From: Labilithrix sp. | GTDB lineage: Bacteria > Myxococcota_A > Polyangia > Polyangiales > Polyangiaceae | Direction of reading: 5' to 3' | DNA length: 41,077 nucleotides | Assembly (NCBI GenBank): GCA_019637105.1 | Contig: JAHBWF010000064.1 | Span: 1 to 41,077, forward strand | In this document: piece by piece, positions 33,712-41,077 of the stretch | How positions within the stretch are numbered: the first letter of the stretch is position 1 | Layout of the letters: the number at the start of each line of letters is the position of its first letter | Notes under the pieces: model-generated | The model's input: only the letters and a program-made list of their open reading frames with translations | Told to the model about the DNA's origin: nothing | Database searches by the model: none | Translations under genes and position numbers: made by a program

Positions 33712-34836
33712 ATGCCTCGAGCGGGTTTCGACGAGGTCGTCCTCCTCACGGGGTTCCCGTCGTTCGCGGCGCGGAAGATGTGCGAGGAGCTGGTCCGCGG
33801 ACCGGAGCGCGCGCTCGTGTACGCGGTCGTGCGTTCGAAGTCGCTCGCGGAGGCGGAGGGCGCGCTCGACGTGCTCCCGCTCGAGCAGCGACGTCGCGTC
33901 GTCCTCGTCGAGGGGGACGCCGCGGCGATGGACTTCGGACTCTCGGGCGCGGAGCTCCGCGCGCTCGCGCCGGAGATCGACGTCATCCATCACATGGCGC
34001 AGGTCTCGTACCTCGGCGCGGACCGGGAGCTGGCCGCGCAGGTCAACGTCGCCGGCGCGCGCGAGGTGCTGGAGGTGGCGGCGGAGTGCCCCGCGCTCAA
34101 GAACCTCGTCTACCACTCCACCGCGCAGGTCTCGGGCGACCGTACCGGGCTCGTCCTCGAGGACGAGCTCGACAAGGGCCAGTCGTTCCGCAACGCGGTC
34201 GAGGAGACGCTCGCGCACGGCGAGCGGATCGTCCGCGGGCGCATGGGCAAGCTGCCGATCTCGATCGTCCGGCCGACCATCGTCGTCGGGGACTCGCAGA
34301 CCGGCGAGGTCGATCGCTTCGACGGCCCGTACTTCCTCATCCTGCTCATCGTCACGAGCCCGCCCGACTTCCCGCTCCCGCTGCCCGGGCGGGGCGACGC
34401 GCTCCTCCACCTCGTCCCGGTCGACTACGTGGTGCGCGCCGCCAAGGCGATCGGCCGCGATCCGCGCGCGCCGGGGCGGACCTTCCACATCGGGGATCCG
34501 GCGCCGCTCACGGCGCGGCGCGTGTTCGAGCTCGTCGCGACGGCGGGCGGCAGGCGGAGCCCGCGCGGCTTCATCCCGGCCAACTTGACGAAGGCGCTCC
34601 TGCGGACGCCGGGGCTCGACCGGTTGGCGAAGAGCCCGCGCGCGTTCCTCGACGCCCTCGCCACGCCGGTCTCGTACAGCTTCGCGAACACCACCGAGCT
34701 GCTCGCCGACACCGACCTGCGCTGCCCGCCGATCGAGAGCTACGTCGACGGCCTCGTCGAGTACGTCCAGCACCGGCTGCGCGAGAAGCGCGAGCGCGAT
34801 CGCGAGAGCGCCGAGGTCGAGGACCCGCTGGTGTAG
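33712..34836 (+). CDS. SDR-fold protein lacking catalytic Tyr and Lys
   Basis: 374 residues with the extended-SDR / thioester-reductase-like (NAD_binding_4) fold. Rossmann strand and turn VVLLTGFPSFAARKMCEEL replaces the canonical TGxxGxxG by TGFPSFAA. Later landmarks fit the family: IDVIHHMAQVSY, QVNVAGAREVLEVA, LVYHSTAQVSGDR, PISIVRPTIVVGDSQTGE, and HLVPVDYVVRAA. The segment FRNAVEETLAHGERIV aligns with the usual NPYxxTKxxAE, so the catalytic Tyr is Val163 and the Lys is Leu167. It is therefore probably a non-catalytic or altered NAD(P)-binding protein. A Shine-Dalgarno-like GGAGG lies 15 nt upstream. It begins 36 bp after the Cys-rich lipoprotein, but no functional tie is evident. The C-terminus is a charged helix. 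Confidence 0.82.
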   Translation: MPRAGFDEVVLLTGFPSFAARKMCEELVRGPERALVYAVVRSKSLAEAEGALDVLPLEQRRRVVLVEGDAAAMDFGLSGAELRALAPEIDVIHHMAQVSYLGADRELAAQVNVAGAREVLEVAAECPALKNLVYHSTAQVSGDRTGLVLEDELDKGQSFRNAVEETLAHGERIVRGRMGKLPISIVRPTIVVGDSQTGEVDRFDGPYFLILLIVTSPPDFPLPLPGRGDALLHLVPVDYVVRAAKAIGRDPRAPGRTFHIGDPAPLTARRVFELVATAGGRRSPRGFIPANLTKALLRTPGLDRLAKSPRAFLDALATPVSYSFANTTELLADTDLRCPPIESYVDGLVEYVQHRLREKRERDRESAEVEDPLV

Positions 34837-34948
34837 GCGGCGCGACGCGACGTCACGCGGGGCGGGAGCCGTCCCGGACGGCCCCGAGCGCCGGCCCGGC
34901 GCGCCCCGGGGACGCCGTCGGGCGTCGGGCGTCGTCGGGGCCGGCGCC

Positions 34949-35374
34949 TCACTCGTCCCAGCCGTCGTCGAGGTCCTCGGCCGGGAGCACGTCGGTGGCG
35001 CCGGCGGCGAGCGTCTGCACCTCGGCCTGCTCGCGGAGGAGCTTGCGCTGCAGGGCGCTCTCGACGGTCTGTTCGAGGATCTCCTGGAACGCCGCTTCGT
35101 CGGCGTGGGGATCGACCTGGACGAGCAGCGCGCCGACGGCGAGCGCGCGATCGGCGAGGGCGTCGCGCTCGGCCTCGCTGGCGAACGGGACGAGGACGAG
35201 GACGACGTGGGGCATCTCCACGGCGATCCGGTCGCAGCCGCTCGCGACGTCGTCGCAGCGGACCGCGTTGATCCGCCGTCGCTCGAACGCCGTCACGACG
35301 CGGAGGACGTTGATCCCGGTGGCGCCGATGATCAAGGCCGAGAGGGGGCGAGAGCGGATGAGCGTCGCGTCCAA
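34949..35374 (-). CDS. Receiver-like protein of unknown function
   Basis: 141 residues from a TTG start. Alternating strands and helices (ALIIGATGINVLRVVTAFE, INAVRCDDVASGCDRIAVEMP, VVLVLVPFAS, GALLVQVDP) suggest a CheY-like or Rossmann fold, but the phosphoacceptor Asp and acidic pocket of true receivers are not evident, so it is not a standard response regulator. The C-terminus is a long helix (EILEQTVESALQRKLLREQAEV) with an acidic tail. Seven bases before the start codon sits a 6-bp hairpin (35378-35394), which would cover the ribosome-binding region. The start is uncertain. The preceding 112 bp (34837-34948) show nothing. Confidence 0.6.
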   Translation of the reverse strand: MDATLIRSRPLSALIIGATGINVLRVVTAFERRRINAVRCDDVASGCDRIAVEMPHVVLVLVPFASEAERDALADRALAVGALLVQVDPHADEAAFQEILEQTVESALQRKLLREQAEVQTLAAGATDVLPAEDLDDGWDE

Positions 35375-35377
35375 CGC

Positions 35378-35394
35378 GCCCAGTCTAGCTGGGC
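35378..35394. promoter_or_regulatory. Hairpin just upstream of the receiver-like gene
   Basis: GCCCAG and CTGGGC form a perfect 6-bp stem with the loop TCTAG, only 3 nt from the TTG start on the - strand. It could hide the translation start or be part of a promoter. Confidence 0.3.
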
Positions 35395-35412
35395 CCCGCC
35401 GGGCTTGTCCGC

Positions 35413-35442
35413 AAGTACGGCCCCGGGAAGTACGGCCCCGGG
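35413..35442. repeat. 15-bp perfect tandem repeat
   Basis: AAGTACGGCCCCGGG occurs twice in direct succession (35413-35427, 35428-35442) in the divergent gap between the receiver-like gene and the DUF4911-like gene. Could be a duplicated regulator site or replication slippage. Confidence 0.75.
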
Positions 35443-35482
35443 ACGGGACGGCTCAGCTCTCCGTCTCCTTACGAGCCCCGAG

Positions 35483-35520
35483 CCCGTGACCGCCGAGCCC
35501 ATTCCGGCCACGGTCACGGG
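35483..35520. promoter_or_regulatory. 10-bp inverted repeat CCCGTGACCG / CGGTCACGGG
   Basis: Arms at 35483-35492 and 35511-35520 are perfect reverse complements, 18 bp apart, and lie 53 bp before the DUF4911-like gene's ATG. The GTGACC/GGTCAC core also occurs in the palindrome at 17399-17416, though the spacing differs. Confidence 0.4.
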
Positions 35521-35572
35521 ACGGGAGGATTCCCCGATCGCGCGCCCCTGCGTCGTTGTACTAAGAGGGGCG

Positions 35573-35824
35573 ATGTCAGGAGCGGAGCGCGCCATCGCCG
35601 GGGTCGGCGCGGGGATGATCGCCCGCCGCCTCGTCGTGCGCGCGAAGGACGTCGTCTTCGTGAAGGGCGTCGTCGAGGCGCACGACGGCCTCGCGCACGT
35701 CTTCGCCGAGCGCGGCGGCGACCTCACGATCGCCGCCGCCGCCGGCCGCGAGGCCGAGCTCGACGAGCTCGTGAACGATCTCGCGCGCGAGCTCGGCGGG
35801 ATCGCGAGCCCGGAGGGGGCGTGA
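35573..35824 (+). CDS. DUF4911-like small protein
   Basis: 83 residues; ATG preceded by AGAGGGG. Pattern RRLVVRAKDVVFVKGVVEAHDGLAHVF, followed by LTIAAAAGREAELDELVNDLARELG, fits the DUF4911 profile (strand, 'DI.Y.K.i.E.y.Gla', strand, helix), a family of small bacterial proteins of unknown function. Alternatives with other starts are possible further upstream, but the good ribosome-binding site and family fit support this one. Followed by a FAD oxidoreductase gene 39 bp downstream, so the two may be an operon. Confidence 0.65.
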   Translation: MSGAERAIAGVGAGMIARRLVVRAKDVVFVKGVVEAHDGLAHVFAERGGDLTIAAAAGREAELDELVNDLARELGGIASPEGA

Positions 35825-35863
35825 CGGGCGCTCCGGCGGGCGCGGCGCGCGCGGGCGGCCGCG

Positions 35864-37066
35864 ATGCGTGACGTCGCCGAGTACGACGTCGCGATCGTCG
35901 GCGGCGGTCCGGCCGGGTCGAGCACGGCGCTCCACCTCGTGCGCCGCGAGGGGATCCGGCCCGCGCGCGTCGTCGTCCTCGACAAGGCGCGGTTCCCTCG
36001 CGACAAGCCGTGCGCCGGCGCCGTGAGCCAGCTCGGGCTCGACGTGCTCTCCGCGCTCGGGGTCGCCGTCACCGTCCCGTCGGTGGCGATGAAGGGCGCC
36101 CGCGTGCTCCAGGGCGACGCCGTCGGCGAGACGGTCGGGCCCATGGGCGTCGTGATCCGGCGGACGGAGTTCGACGCGGAGCTGCTCGAGACGGCGCGGC
36201 GCGACGGCGTCGACGTGCGCGACGGCGAGGGCCTCCGGGCGATCCGGCGGAGCGACGGGGCGCGCGCCGGCTTCACGCTCGAGACCACGCTCGGCAGGGC
36301 GATCCGCGCGCGCTTCGTCGCCGCGGCCGACGGCGCCGGGAGCACGACGCGCAAGCTCCTCGGGATCCGCGAGCCCGATCGCAAGGGCCACCTCTACGTG
36401 CTCGACACGGCGCGCCTCGACACCGACGCGGGGATCGCTCGCGGGCTCGTCGATTTCGATCTGAGCGTCGTCGAGGACGGCCTGGAGGGGTACTACTGGG
36501 ACTTCCCGACGATGCTCGACGGCGGCGTCCAGGTGAGCCGCGGCATCTATCACGCGAACCTCACGCGCCCGGACGCGCCCTCCGGCGACAGCGTCAAGGA
36601 CGTGCTCGGGCGCGCCCTCGCGCGCCGCGGGATCGACATCGCCGAGGTGAAGCTCCGGCCGTTCAGCACGCGGCCGTTCGTCCCGCGCTCGACCGGCTGG
36701 GTGAAGGGCGTCGTCCTCGTGGGCGAGGCGTACGGCATCGACCAGACGACGGGCGAGGGGATCGCGCAGGCGATCGAGATGGGGCGCATGGCGGCGACCC
36801 ACCTCGCGCGCGCCCTCTCCTCCGGCAGCCCGCGCTTCGAGGCGTACGAGCGCGACGTGCGCGCGTCGACGACCGGGCGCCACCTCTTGCAGAGCGCGTG
36901 GATGGCCCGGCGCGTCTACGGGCCGATCGGTCGCCCGGCGCGCCGCTTCCTCCTCCGGTCGGAGCTCGCGCGGTCCGCCGCCATCCGCTGGTACCGGGGG
37001 GAGAGCCTCTCGACGGCGACGCAGCTCCGCCTCGGCCTCGGCCTCGCCGCGTCGCTGTTCGCGTGA
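35864..37066 (+). CDS. Geranylgeranyl-reductase-family FAD oxidoreductase
   Basis: 400 residues. N-terminal FAD-binding YDVAIVGGGPAGSSTALHL, then LDKARFPRDKPCAGAVS, which is the characteristic geranylgeranyl reductase/digeranylgeranylglycerophospholipid reductase signature with its Cys, then the GD-type motif VVLVGEAYGIDQTTGEGIAQAIEMGRMAA. Members reduce double bonds of isoprenoid chains, including those of menaquinone or carotenoid-like lipids, or act in polyketide halogenation; the substrate here cannot be read from sequence. The end of the protein is Arg-rich with a short hydrophobic helix. Its stop lies 6 bp from the convergent fused RNA-modification gene. Confidence 0.86.
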   Translation: MRDVAEYDVAIVGGGPAGSSTALHLVRREGIRPARVVVLDKARFPRDKPCAGAVSQLGLDVLSALGVAVTVPSVAMKGARVLQGDAVGETVGPMGVVIRRTEFDAELLETARRDGVDVRDGEGLRAIRRSDGARAGFTLETTLGRAIRARFVAAADGAGSTTRKLLGIREPDRKGHLYVLDTARLDTDAGIARGLVDFDLSVVEDGLEGYYWDFPTMLDGGVQVSRGIYHANLTRPDAPSGDSVKDVLGRALARRGIDIAEVKLRPFSTRPFVPRSTGWVKGVVLVGEAYGIDQTTGEGIAQAIEMGRMAATHLARALSSGSPRFEAYERDVRASTTGRHLLQSAWMARRVYGPIGRPARRFLLRSELARSAAIRWYRGESLSTATQLRLGLGLAASLFA

Positions 37067-37072
37067 CCGGCG

Positions 37073-39160
37073 CTACGCGTCGTCGTCGCTCACCATCTCG
37101 GGGCGGATCGTCGCCGAGCTCGAGTCGATGTCGAGGACGCTGCCGGTGTCGTGATGCGAGTCGGGCGGCGGGGGCAGGCTCGAGACGCCGCTCTGGCCGA
37201 GGGCGTTCTTGTGGTCGAGGAACCGGAGCGTGCCGGGCCCGCTGGTCCGCTCGAGGACCGCGCGGAGATCGCCCGGCATCGGCGCCTCGATGATCAGCCG
37301 CTGCTGGGTGCGCGGGTGCGTGAACTCGAGCCGCACGCAGTGCAAGAACGTCCGGTCGAGCGCGTTCTTCTCCTCGAAGAACCGGTTCGTGGGCGCGTGG
37401 CCGTAGCGGTCGTCGCCGAGGACCGGGTGGCCGATCGCCGCGAGGTGACGGCGGATCTGGTGGGTGCGGCCGTGCTCGGGGACGACGCGGAGCACCGAGT
37501 GGCCGCTCGCCACCGCGAGGCGGCGGTAGCGCGTCCGCGCAGGATACATCTTGCCGTCCTCGCGGAGGTCGCGCGTGATCGCGCCCTTGCTCGGCGTGAC
37601 GCCGCGCGCGCCGGCGACGTAGATCTTGCGCGCGCCCTCCGAGGTCAGCACGGCCTGCCATTTGGCGGCGACGTCGGCGCGCTTGGCCAGCATGACGAGG
37701 CCGCTCGTGCCGACGTCGATCCGGTGGACCGGGACCGCCTCGCTCGCGCCCGGCAGGCGGCGCGCGCGGGTGACGAGCGACGACGCGTACTCGCCCTGCT
37801 GCGTCGTCGGCTCGTGGGCGCCCTTGTCGACGACGAGGATCTCCTCGTCCTCCCACATCACCTTGGGCGTGGACGGCCCGCTCCGGCGGAGCAGCGCGAT
37901 CGTCTCGACCTCGTCGGTGAGCGGGATCATGTCGAGCGGCCGGAGCGTCGTGACGCCGTAGCCGAGGCGCGTGAAGTGATCGAGATCGCGCGCGAGGGTG
38001 TCGGGATCGCAGGAGACGTAGGTGACGATCGGGAGGTCGAGGCGGACGAGCAGCTCGCGGGCGAGCGGGCTCATCCCGCGGCGCGGCGGGTTGACGACGG
38101 CCGCGTCGAACTCGGCGTTCTGCTCGGCGAAGCGGCGGAGCGCCGAGGCCACGTCCGCCGCCTCGGCGCGGACCGGGAGCTTCGCCTTGCGCGCCGCCTC
38201 CTCGACGTGCGCCACCGCCGGCGCGAACGACTCGACGAGGTGCACGTCCGCGCCGGCCTGCGCGAGCGCCAGCGCGATCGCCCCCGAGCCGCCGTAGAGA
38301 TCGAGCACCCTCGGCCGCTCGGGCCTGCCGTGCCGGGAGCGCCCGAGGCCGAGGAGATCGATCACCGTCGTGTGGACGCGCTCCGCCTGCCCGCGGTGGG
38401 CCTGGACGAAGGAGCCGTACGTCGCCTCGTGCGTCGCGAGCCCGATGCGGTCGGGCGCCGAGGCCACGCCGTGCACGACGACGGTCTCGCCGCCGAGGAT
38501 CTGCGGCGACTCGCCCTCGTGGAAGTTGAGCGCGACGCCGGCGACGCGCGGCTCGTCCGCGACGAGCGCGCGCGCGGCCTCCTCGAGCGGCGCGCGGTCG
38601 GTCGCGCGATCGCGCTGGACGACGAGGGTGACGAGGACGCGAGCCTCCGCGCCGTCTCCGGGGCGCACCTCGCGGAGGTCCACGGCGCGGAGGGAGCCGG
38701 CGCCGCTCGGATCGAACGGCGCGAGCGGACCGCCCTCGGCCTCGTCGCGGACGATCCGCGCGCGGAGCCCGGCGGCGACGGCGGCGACGATCGGCGAGAC
38801 GACCTGGCAGCGCGGGATGTCGACGACCTGATGCCCGCCGCCCTTCGCGTAGAGCCCGAGCTTCCCCCCCGGCGCCACGATCAGCTTGGCGCGGGTGCGG
38901 TACTCGCGGATCGGCTCGGCGGGGTGGACGGGCTCGGTGTAGACGAGCTCGAGCGCCGGATAGCGCGAGACCGACTGCACGACGCGCCCGCGCTTCAACC
39001 CGAGCTGCTCGCCGTACGGGAGCGCGATCACCGGACAGCCGCCGCAGCGGTCGGCGTGCTCGCACGACACGCGCTGGGTGTCCTCCTCGCGCAAGCCGAG
39101 CCCGGTCAAGAGATCGCTCTCTCCTCGTCCAGATCCGGAGCGGGGCGGGGGCGGGTGCAT
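37073..39160 (-). CDS. Fused RNA m5U methyltransferase (RlmD/TrmA type) and RluA-family pseudouridine synthase
   Basis: 695 residues, two enzymes in one chain. Residues 1-430: TrmA/RlmC/RlmD-like methyltransferase with Fe-S ligands C33, C39, C42 (CEHADRCGGC) and C118, AdoMet site VLDLYGGSGAIALAL (285-299), VVNPPRRGM, catalytic Cys384 in VTYVSCDPDTL and base Glu419 in TDEVETIALL. No N-terminal TRAM domain. Residues about 433-655: RluA-type synthase with EEILVVDKGAHEP, VHRIDVGTSGLVML (catalytic Asp482) and RTHQIRRHLAAIGHPVLGD. The last about 40 residues are Ser/Asp-rich. Expected to make 5-methyluridine and pseudouridine in rRNA or tRNA. ATG 39160 chosen; a longer reading from 39223 lacks support. 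No Shine-Dalgarno. Confidence 0.9.
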   Translation of the reverse strand: MHPPPPRSGSGRGESDLLTGLGLREEDTQRVSCEHADRCGGCPVIALPYGEQLGLKRGRVVQSVSRYPALELVYTEPVHPAEPIREYRTRAKLIVAPGGKLGLYAKGGGHQVVDIPRCQVVSPIVAAVAAGLRARIVRDEAEGGPLAPFDPSGAGSLRAVDLREVRPGDGAEARVLVTLVVQRDRATDRAPLEEAARALVADEPRVAGVALNFHEGESPQILGGETVVVHGVASAPDRIGLATHEATYGSFVQAHRGQAERVHTTVIDLLGLGRSRHGRPERPRVLDLYGGSGAIALALAQAGADVHLVESFAPAVAHVEEAARKAKLPVRAEAADVASALRRFAEQNAEFDAAVVNPPRRGMSPLARELLVRLDLPIVTYVSCDPDTLARDLDHFTRLGYGVTTLRPLDMIPLTDEVETIALLRRSGPSTPKVMWEDEEILVVDKGAHEPTTQQGEYASSLVTRARRLPGASEAVPVHRIDVGTSGLVMLAKRADVAAKWQAVLTSEGARKIYVAGARGVTPSKGAITRDLREDGKMYPARTRYRRLAVASGHSVLRVVPEHGRTHQIRRHLAAIGHPVLGDDRYGHAPTNRFFEEKNALDRTFLHCVRLEFTHPRTQQRLIIEAPMPGDLRAVLERTSGPGTLRFLDHKNALGQSGVSSLPPPPDSHHDTGSVLDIDSSSATIRPEMVSDDDA

Positions 39161-39275
39161 CGAGGTCGCCCAGGATAGCTCACACGCACGCCCGCGTGAG
39201 CCACCGTCGTGCAGGCCGGGCAAGCGTCGCCTCGTCGTCCTCGACCGCGTGGTTTGGCGCAGCGCGCGGAGGTCC

Positions 39276-39923
39276 TTAGAACTCGACGCGCGCCGCGAGG
39301 AGCGTGCTCCAGAGCATCGTCTGCGGGACGCCCGGGTTCGGACCTTCGCGGATGAGCGAGGTCACGGCTGCCTCGGCCGCGACCTGCCAGCGACGCGTGA
39401 GCCGCAGCTCGAAGCCGGTGCCGAGCTGACCCGCGATCTCGATCGTTCGAGGCGTGAGCGGCAGGTAGTTCCTGTCGACGCGCCACTGACCGACGCCCAT
39501 CTGGAAGAACGGCGTGAAGCGCGCTTCGCTGAGGCGCGCGCGGCCGACGACCATCCGCGTCGAGGCCGACAGGCGCATCTCTTCCACCAGGCTGAGGCGA
39601 TCGCCCGCGAGGCGCGTCGAGCTCGCCCAGTCGCGCGCGACGAGCGTGACCGTCGGCGCCACACCGAACCAGGCGTTGCCCATGCTCTGCGGGTTCGGAT
39701 CGTCGACCGCGGCCGGGCGGCTCGCGTATCCCGACGTCGAGGCGTGAGCGGGGCGCTCACCGTCGCCGCGGGCGAGACGGTCGAGCTCGACAAGCCCGCG
39801 GATCCAGTCGACGCCCCGTGGCTCGTCGGCGCGAGCCGCGCCGGCGAAGAGCGTCGACGCGACCGTCACGAGCACGGCCACGGGCAACTTCAGGCCCATC
39901 CTTCTTCGAAACGTATCGTTCAT
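39276..39923 (-). CDS. Small outer-membrane beta-barrel-like protein
   Basis: 215 residues with a cleavable signal peptide (LVTVASTLFAGAARA, cut before DEP). After an Asp/Gly-rich region the sequence has alternating strands (GVAPTVTLVARDWA, RLSLVEEMRLSASTRMVVG, FTPFFQMGVGQWRVD, IAGQLGTGFELRLTRRWQVA) and ends AARVEF, with the C-terminal Phe used by the Bam machinery. Looks like an 8- to 10-strand barrel with acyloxyacyl-hydrolase/OmpW-like geometry, but no specific family is recognised. ATG 39898 is an alternative start with AAGAAGG before it, too close to be ideal. Divergent from the sigma factor gene; the palindrome at 40091-40109 lies between, so they may be co-regulated. Confidence 0.66.
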   Translation of the reverse strand: MNDTFRRRMGLKLPVAVLVTVASTLFAGAARADEPRGVDWIRGLVELDRLARGDGERPAHASTSGYASRPAAVDDPNPQSMGNAWFGVAPTVTLVARDWASSTRLAGDRLSLVEEMRLSASTRMVVGRARLSEARFTPFFQMGVGQWRVDRNYLPLTPRTIEIAGQLGTGFELRLTRRWQVAAEAAVTSLIREGPNPGVPQTMLWSTLLAARVEF

Positions 39924-40090
39924 CGAGGGGGAGCGTCGAGCGCCTCGCGGCGCGCGGCTCTCGTCGAGCAAGCGACATGCCGCATGCGCCGGGGTCGGCG
40001 TGTCCCAGCGTTGGCGAGGGGACGCTCGAACGGCGTCGAAGGGAATCGCCCCGGAGAACACCTACATCGACGTCCTCGGACGTGGAGGGG

Positions 40091-40109
40091 GGTCCTCACG
40101 GTGAGGACC
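40091..40109. promoter_or_regulatory. Perfect palindrome GGTCCTCA-CGG-TGAGGACC in the divergent gap
   Basis: Eight-base arms and a 3-base centre, about 170 bp upstream of the outer-membrane-like gene and 200 bp upstream of the sigma factor start. Candidate operator or hairpin. The rest of the gap 39924-40308 shows no gene; the coding signal 40240-40308 before the chosen sigma factor start is weak. Confidence 0.5.
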
Positions 40110-40308
40110 GGGCGCATCACGTGGCGCGTCGAGGGACCACATCCGTGGCGCCTCCGGGAGCGCCGCCGGGCCTGTACGTGGACATCGCACCTCGCGAGCT
40201 CCGAAACCGGAGCGCGCCCGGCGCGTAGCCTCGATCACGATGCTCGCGACCATCGCTCTCGCCGGAGACGCGCCGACCGTCGTCGCGAACCCTGGTACAA
40301 CGCGGGCC

Positions 40309-40980
40309 GTGAGCGACGAGCGGCGCGCGCGGGACGACACGTCGCTCGACTCGGCGATGGACCGCTACGCCCGCGGGGACGACGGCGCGTTCGCCGAGGT
40401 CTACGACCGGCTGGCGCCGCGGCTCTACGCGTTCCTCGTCCGTCAAACGCGCGACGGCGCGCGCGCCGAGGACGTCGTCCAGCAGACCATGCTGCGGATC
40501 CACCGCGCGCGCGGCCGCTTCACGCCGGGCGCCGAGGTCGTGCCCTGGGCGTTCGCCATCGCGCGCCGGCTGCTCATCGACCAGCATCGTCGCGGGGTGC
40601 GCGAGGTGCTCGCGCCGACCGACGAGGGCGCCGGCGAGCTCCTCGTCTCGCTCGACGCCTCGGCCGACGAGGTCGCGATCGCGAACGAGGTGCTCGCAGA
40701 GCTCGATCGCGAGCTCCGGCGCCTGCCGGAGAACCAGCGTGTGGCGTTCGAGCTGATCAAGCAAGACGGCCTCAGCGTGGCGGAGGCCGCGCAGGTCCTC
40801 GGGACGACGGTCGCGGCCGTGAAGCTCCGCGCGCACCGCGCCTACGAGGCGCTCCGCGGCGTCCTCCGCTCGACCGATCCGGCGACGCCGGCGACGCGCG
40901 CGCCCGGATCGATCTCGACCGCGCCCGCCGGAGCCGAGCGGAGCGTCGAACGGAAGCGCCCCGGCGGAGGCGAGCCGTGA
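40309..40980 (+). CDS. ECF-type sigma factor
   Basis: 223 residues from GTG (an upstream ATG at 40240 would add 23, with weaker codon bias). Region 2: FAEVYDRLAPRLYAFLVRQ, then ARAEDVVQQTMLRIHRARGRF and EVVPWAFAIARRLLIDQHRR, the standard sigma-2 helices. Region 4: VLAELDRELRRLPENQRVAFELIKQDGLSVAEAAQVLGTTVAAVKLRAHRAYEALR, a helix-turn-helix that recognises the -35 element. The tail is Pro/Ala-rich. It should direct RNA polymerase to a small regulon and is often held inactive by an anti-sigma factor. Stop overlaps the GTG of the next gene (GTGA), fitting an anti-sigma pair. A TACAAC hexamer lies 7 nt before GTG 40309. Confidence 0.9.
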   Translation: MSDERRARDDTSLDSAMDRYARGDDGAFAEVYDRLAPRLYAFLVRQTRDGARAEDVVQQTMLRIHRARGRFTPGAEVVPWAFAIARRLLIDQHRRGVREVLAPTDEGAGELLVSLDASADEVAIANEVLAELDRELRRLPENQRVAFELIKQDGLSVAEAAQVLGTTVAAVKLRAHRAYEALRGVLRSTDPATPATRAPGSISTAPAGAERSVERKRPGGGEP

Positions 40981-41077
40981 GCGCGAGCGAGCGGCGCTCT
41001 CTCCCGGCGGACCTCCGCGCGCGCGTCCTCGCCGAGGCGGCGCGCACGCCCGCGCCGACGCGCCGGCAGCACCGCGC
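40977..41077 (+). CDS. Gene coupled to the sigma factor, truncated by window end (possible anti-sigma factor)
   Basis: GTG overlaps the sigma factor's stop. Only 33 codons are visible: basic and Arg/Ala-rich (SLPADLRARVLAEAARTPAP), resembling the cytoplasmic start of NrsF/DUF1109-type or other anti-sigma factors. The membrane part would lie beyond the window, so the call rests on coupling and the short N-terminus. Confidence 0.4.
   Translation, partial: MSASERRSLPADLRARVLAEAARTPAPTRRQHR

Noticed and set aside
39178-39201. 6-bp inverted repeat GCTCAC/GTGAGC between the fused RNA enzyme and the barrel-like gene
   Set aside because: Short arms, a 12-base gap and no T-run; too likely by chance in this composition to list as a terminator.

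Overview
This window is very GC-rich DNA with dense gene packing, frequent start/stop overlaps (GTGA, ATGA, TGATG), many lipoproteins with Asp/Gly/Ala-rich linkers, Cys-rich lipoproteins with CGDGxC-type motifs, a sigma-54 enhancer-binding protein, a PP2C phosphatase and a HemE-HemH-PPOX cluster. Together these point to a myxobacterium (Myxococcota, probably class Polyangia). That placement is inferred from gene style and content; no rRNA or other phylogenetic marker was tested. No rRNA, tRNA, CRISPR array or insertion sequence was recognised.

Layout. (1) 1-7801, + strand: an envelope operon running in from upstream, with OprO/P-like porin (5' truncated), DUF2135-like lipoprotein, ExbB, ExbD, TonB, a TonB-dependent receptor with a TonB C-terminal-type domain at its N-terminus, and a lipoprotein. 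(2) 7876-9753: a sigma-54 activator with no sensor domain and an unknown protein. (3) 17305-9818, - strand: a paralogous operon with periplasmic phosphate-binding-like protein, small lipoprotein, porin, DUF2135-like lipoprotein, TonB-domain receptor and lipoprotein. The same four-gene core therefore occurs twice, the copies pointing at each other across the activator. (4) 17698-21729, + strand: a small unknown protein, then hemE, hemH and a HemY-type protoporphyrinogen oxidase. (5) 26353-21744, - strand: frr, PP2C phosphatase, DedA protein, an acyl-CoA mutase large subunit with isobutyryl-CoA-mutase-type specificity residues, and a small membrane protein. (6) 26617-30760: a secreted/anchored protein gene whose 3' end is frameshifted, a decayed methyltransferase fragment in the opposite strand, and a second, intact copy of the 3' end of the first gene: a degraded island bounded by direct repeats. 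(7) 30818-39160: orphan ZnuB-like permease, 8-repeat Cys-rich lipoprotein, SDR-like protein without its catalytic Tyr/Lys, receiver-like protein, DUF4911-like protein, geranylgeranyl-reductase-like flavoprotein, and a fused RNA m5U methyltransferase-pseudouridine synthase. (8) 39276-41077: an outer-membrane-like protein divergent from an ECF sigma factor, with a perfect palindrome between them, and the start of a translationally coupled gene after the sigma factor.

How the genes may work together. The most striking system is the duplicated outer-membrane machine: a porin, a TonB-type receptor carrying its own TonB-like domain, two surface or periplasmic lipoproteins and, in one copy, a dedicated ExbB-ExbD-TonB motor, in the other a phosphate-binding-like periplasmic protein with a Cys-rich tail. 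It looks like a two-component uptake apparatus for phosphate or another anionic solute; the substrate is inference. Several starts lack a Shine-Dalgarno sequence but have a TANNNT-like hexamer 6-7 nt upstream, suggesting leaderless transcripts.
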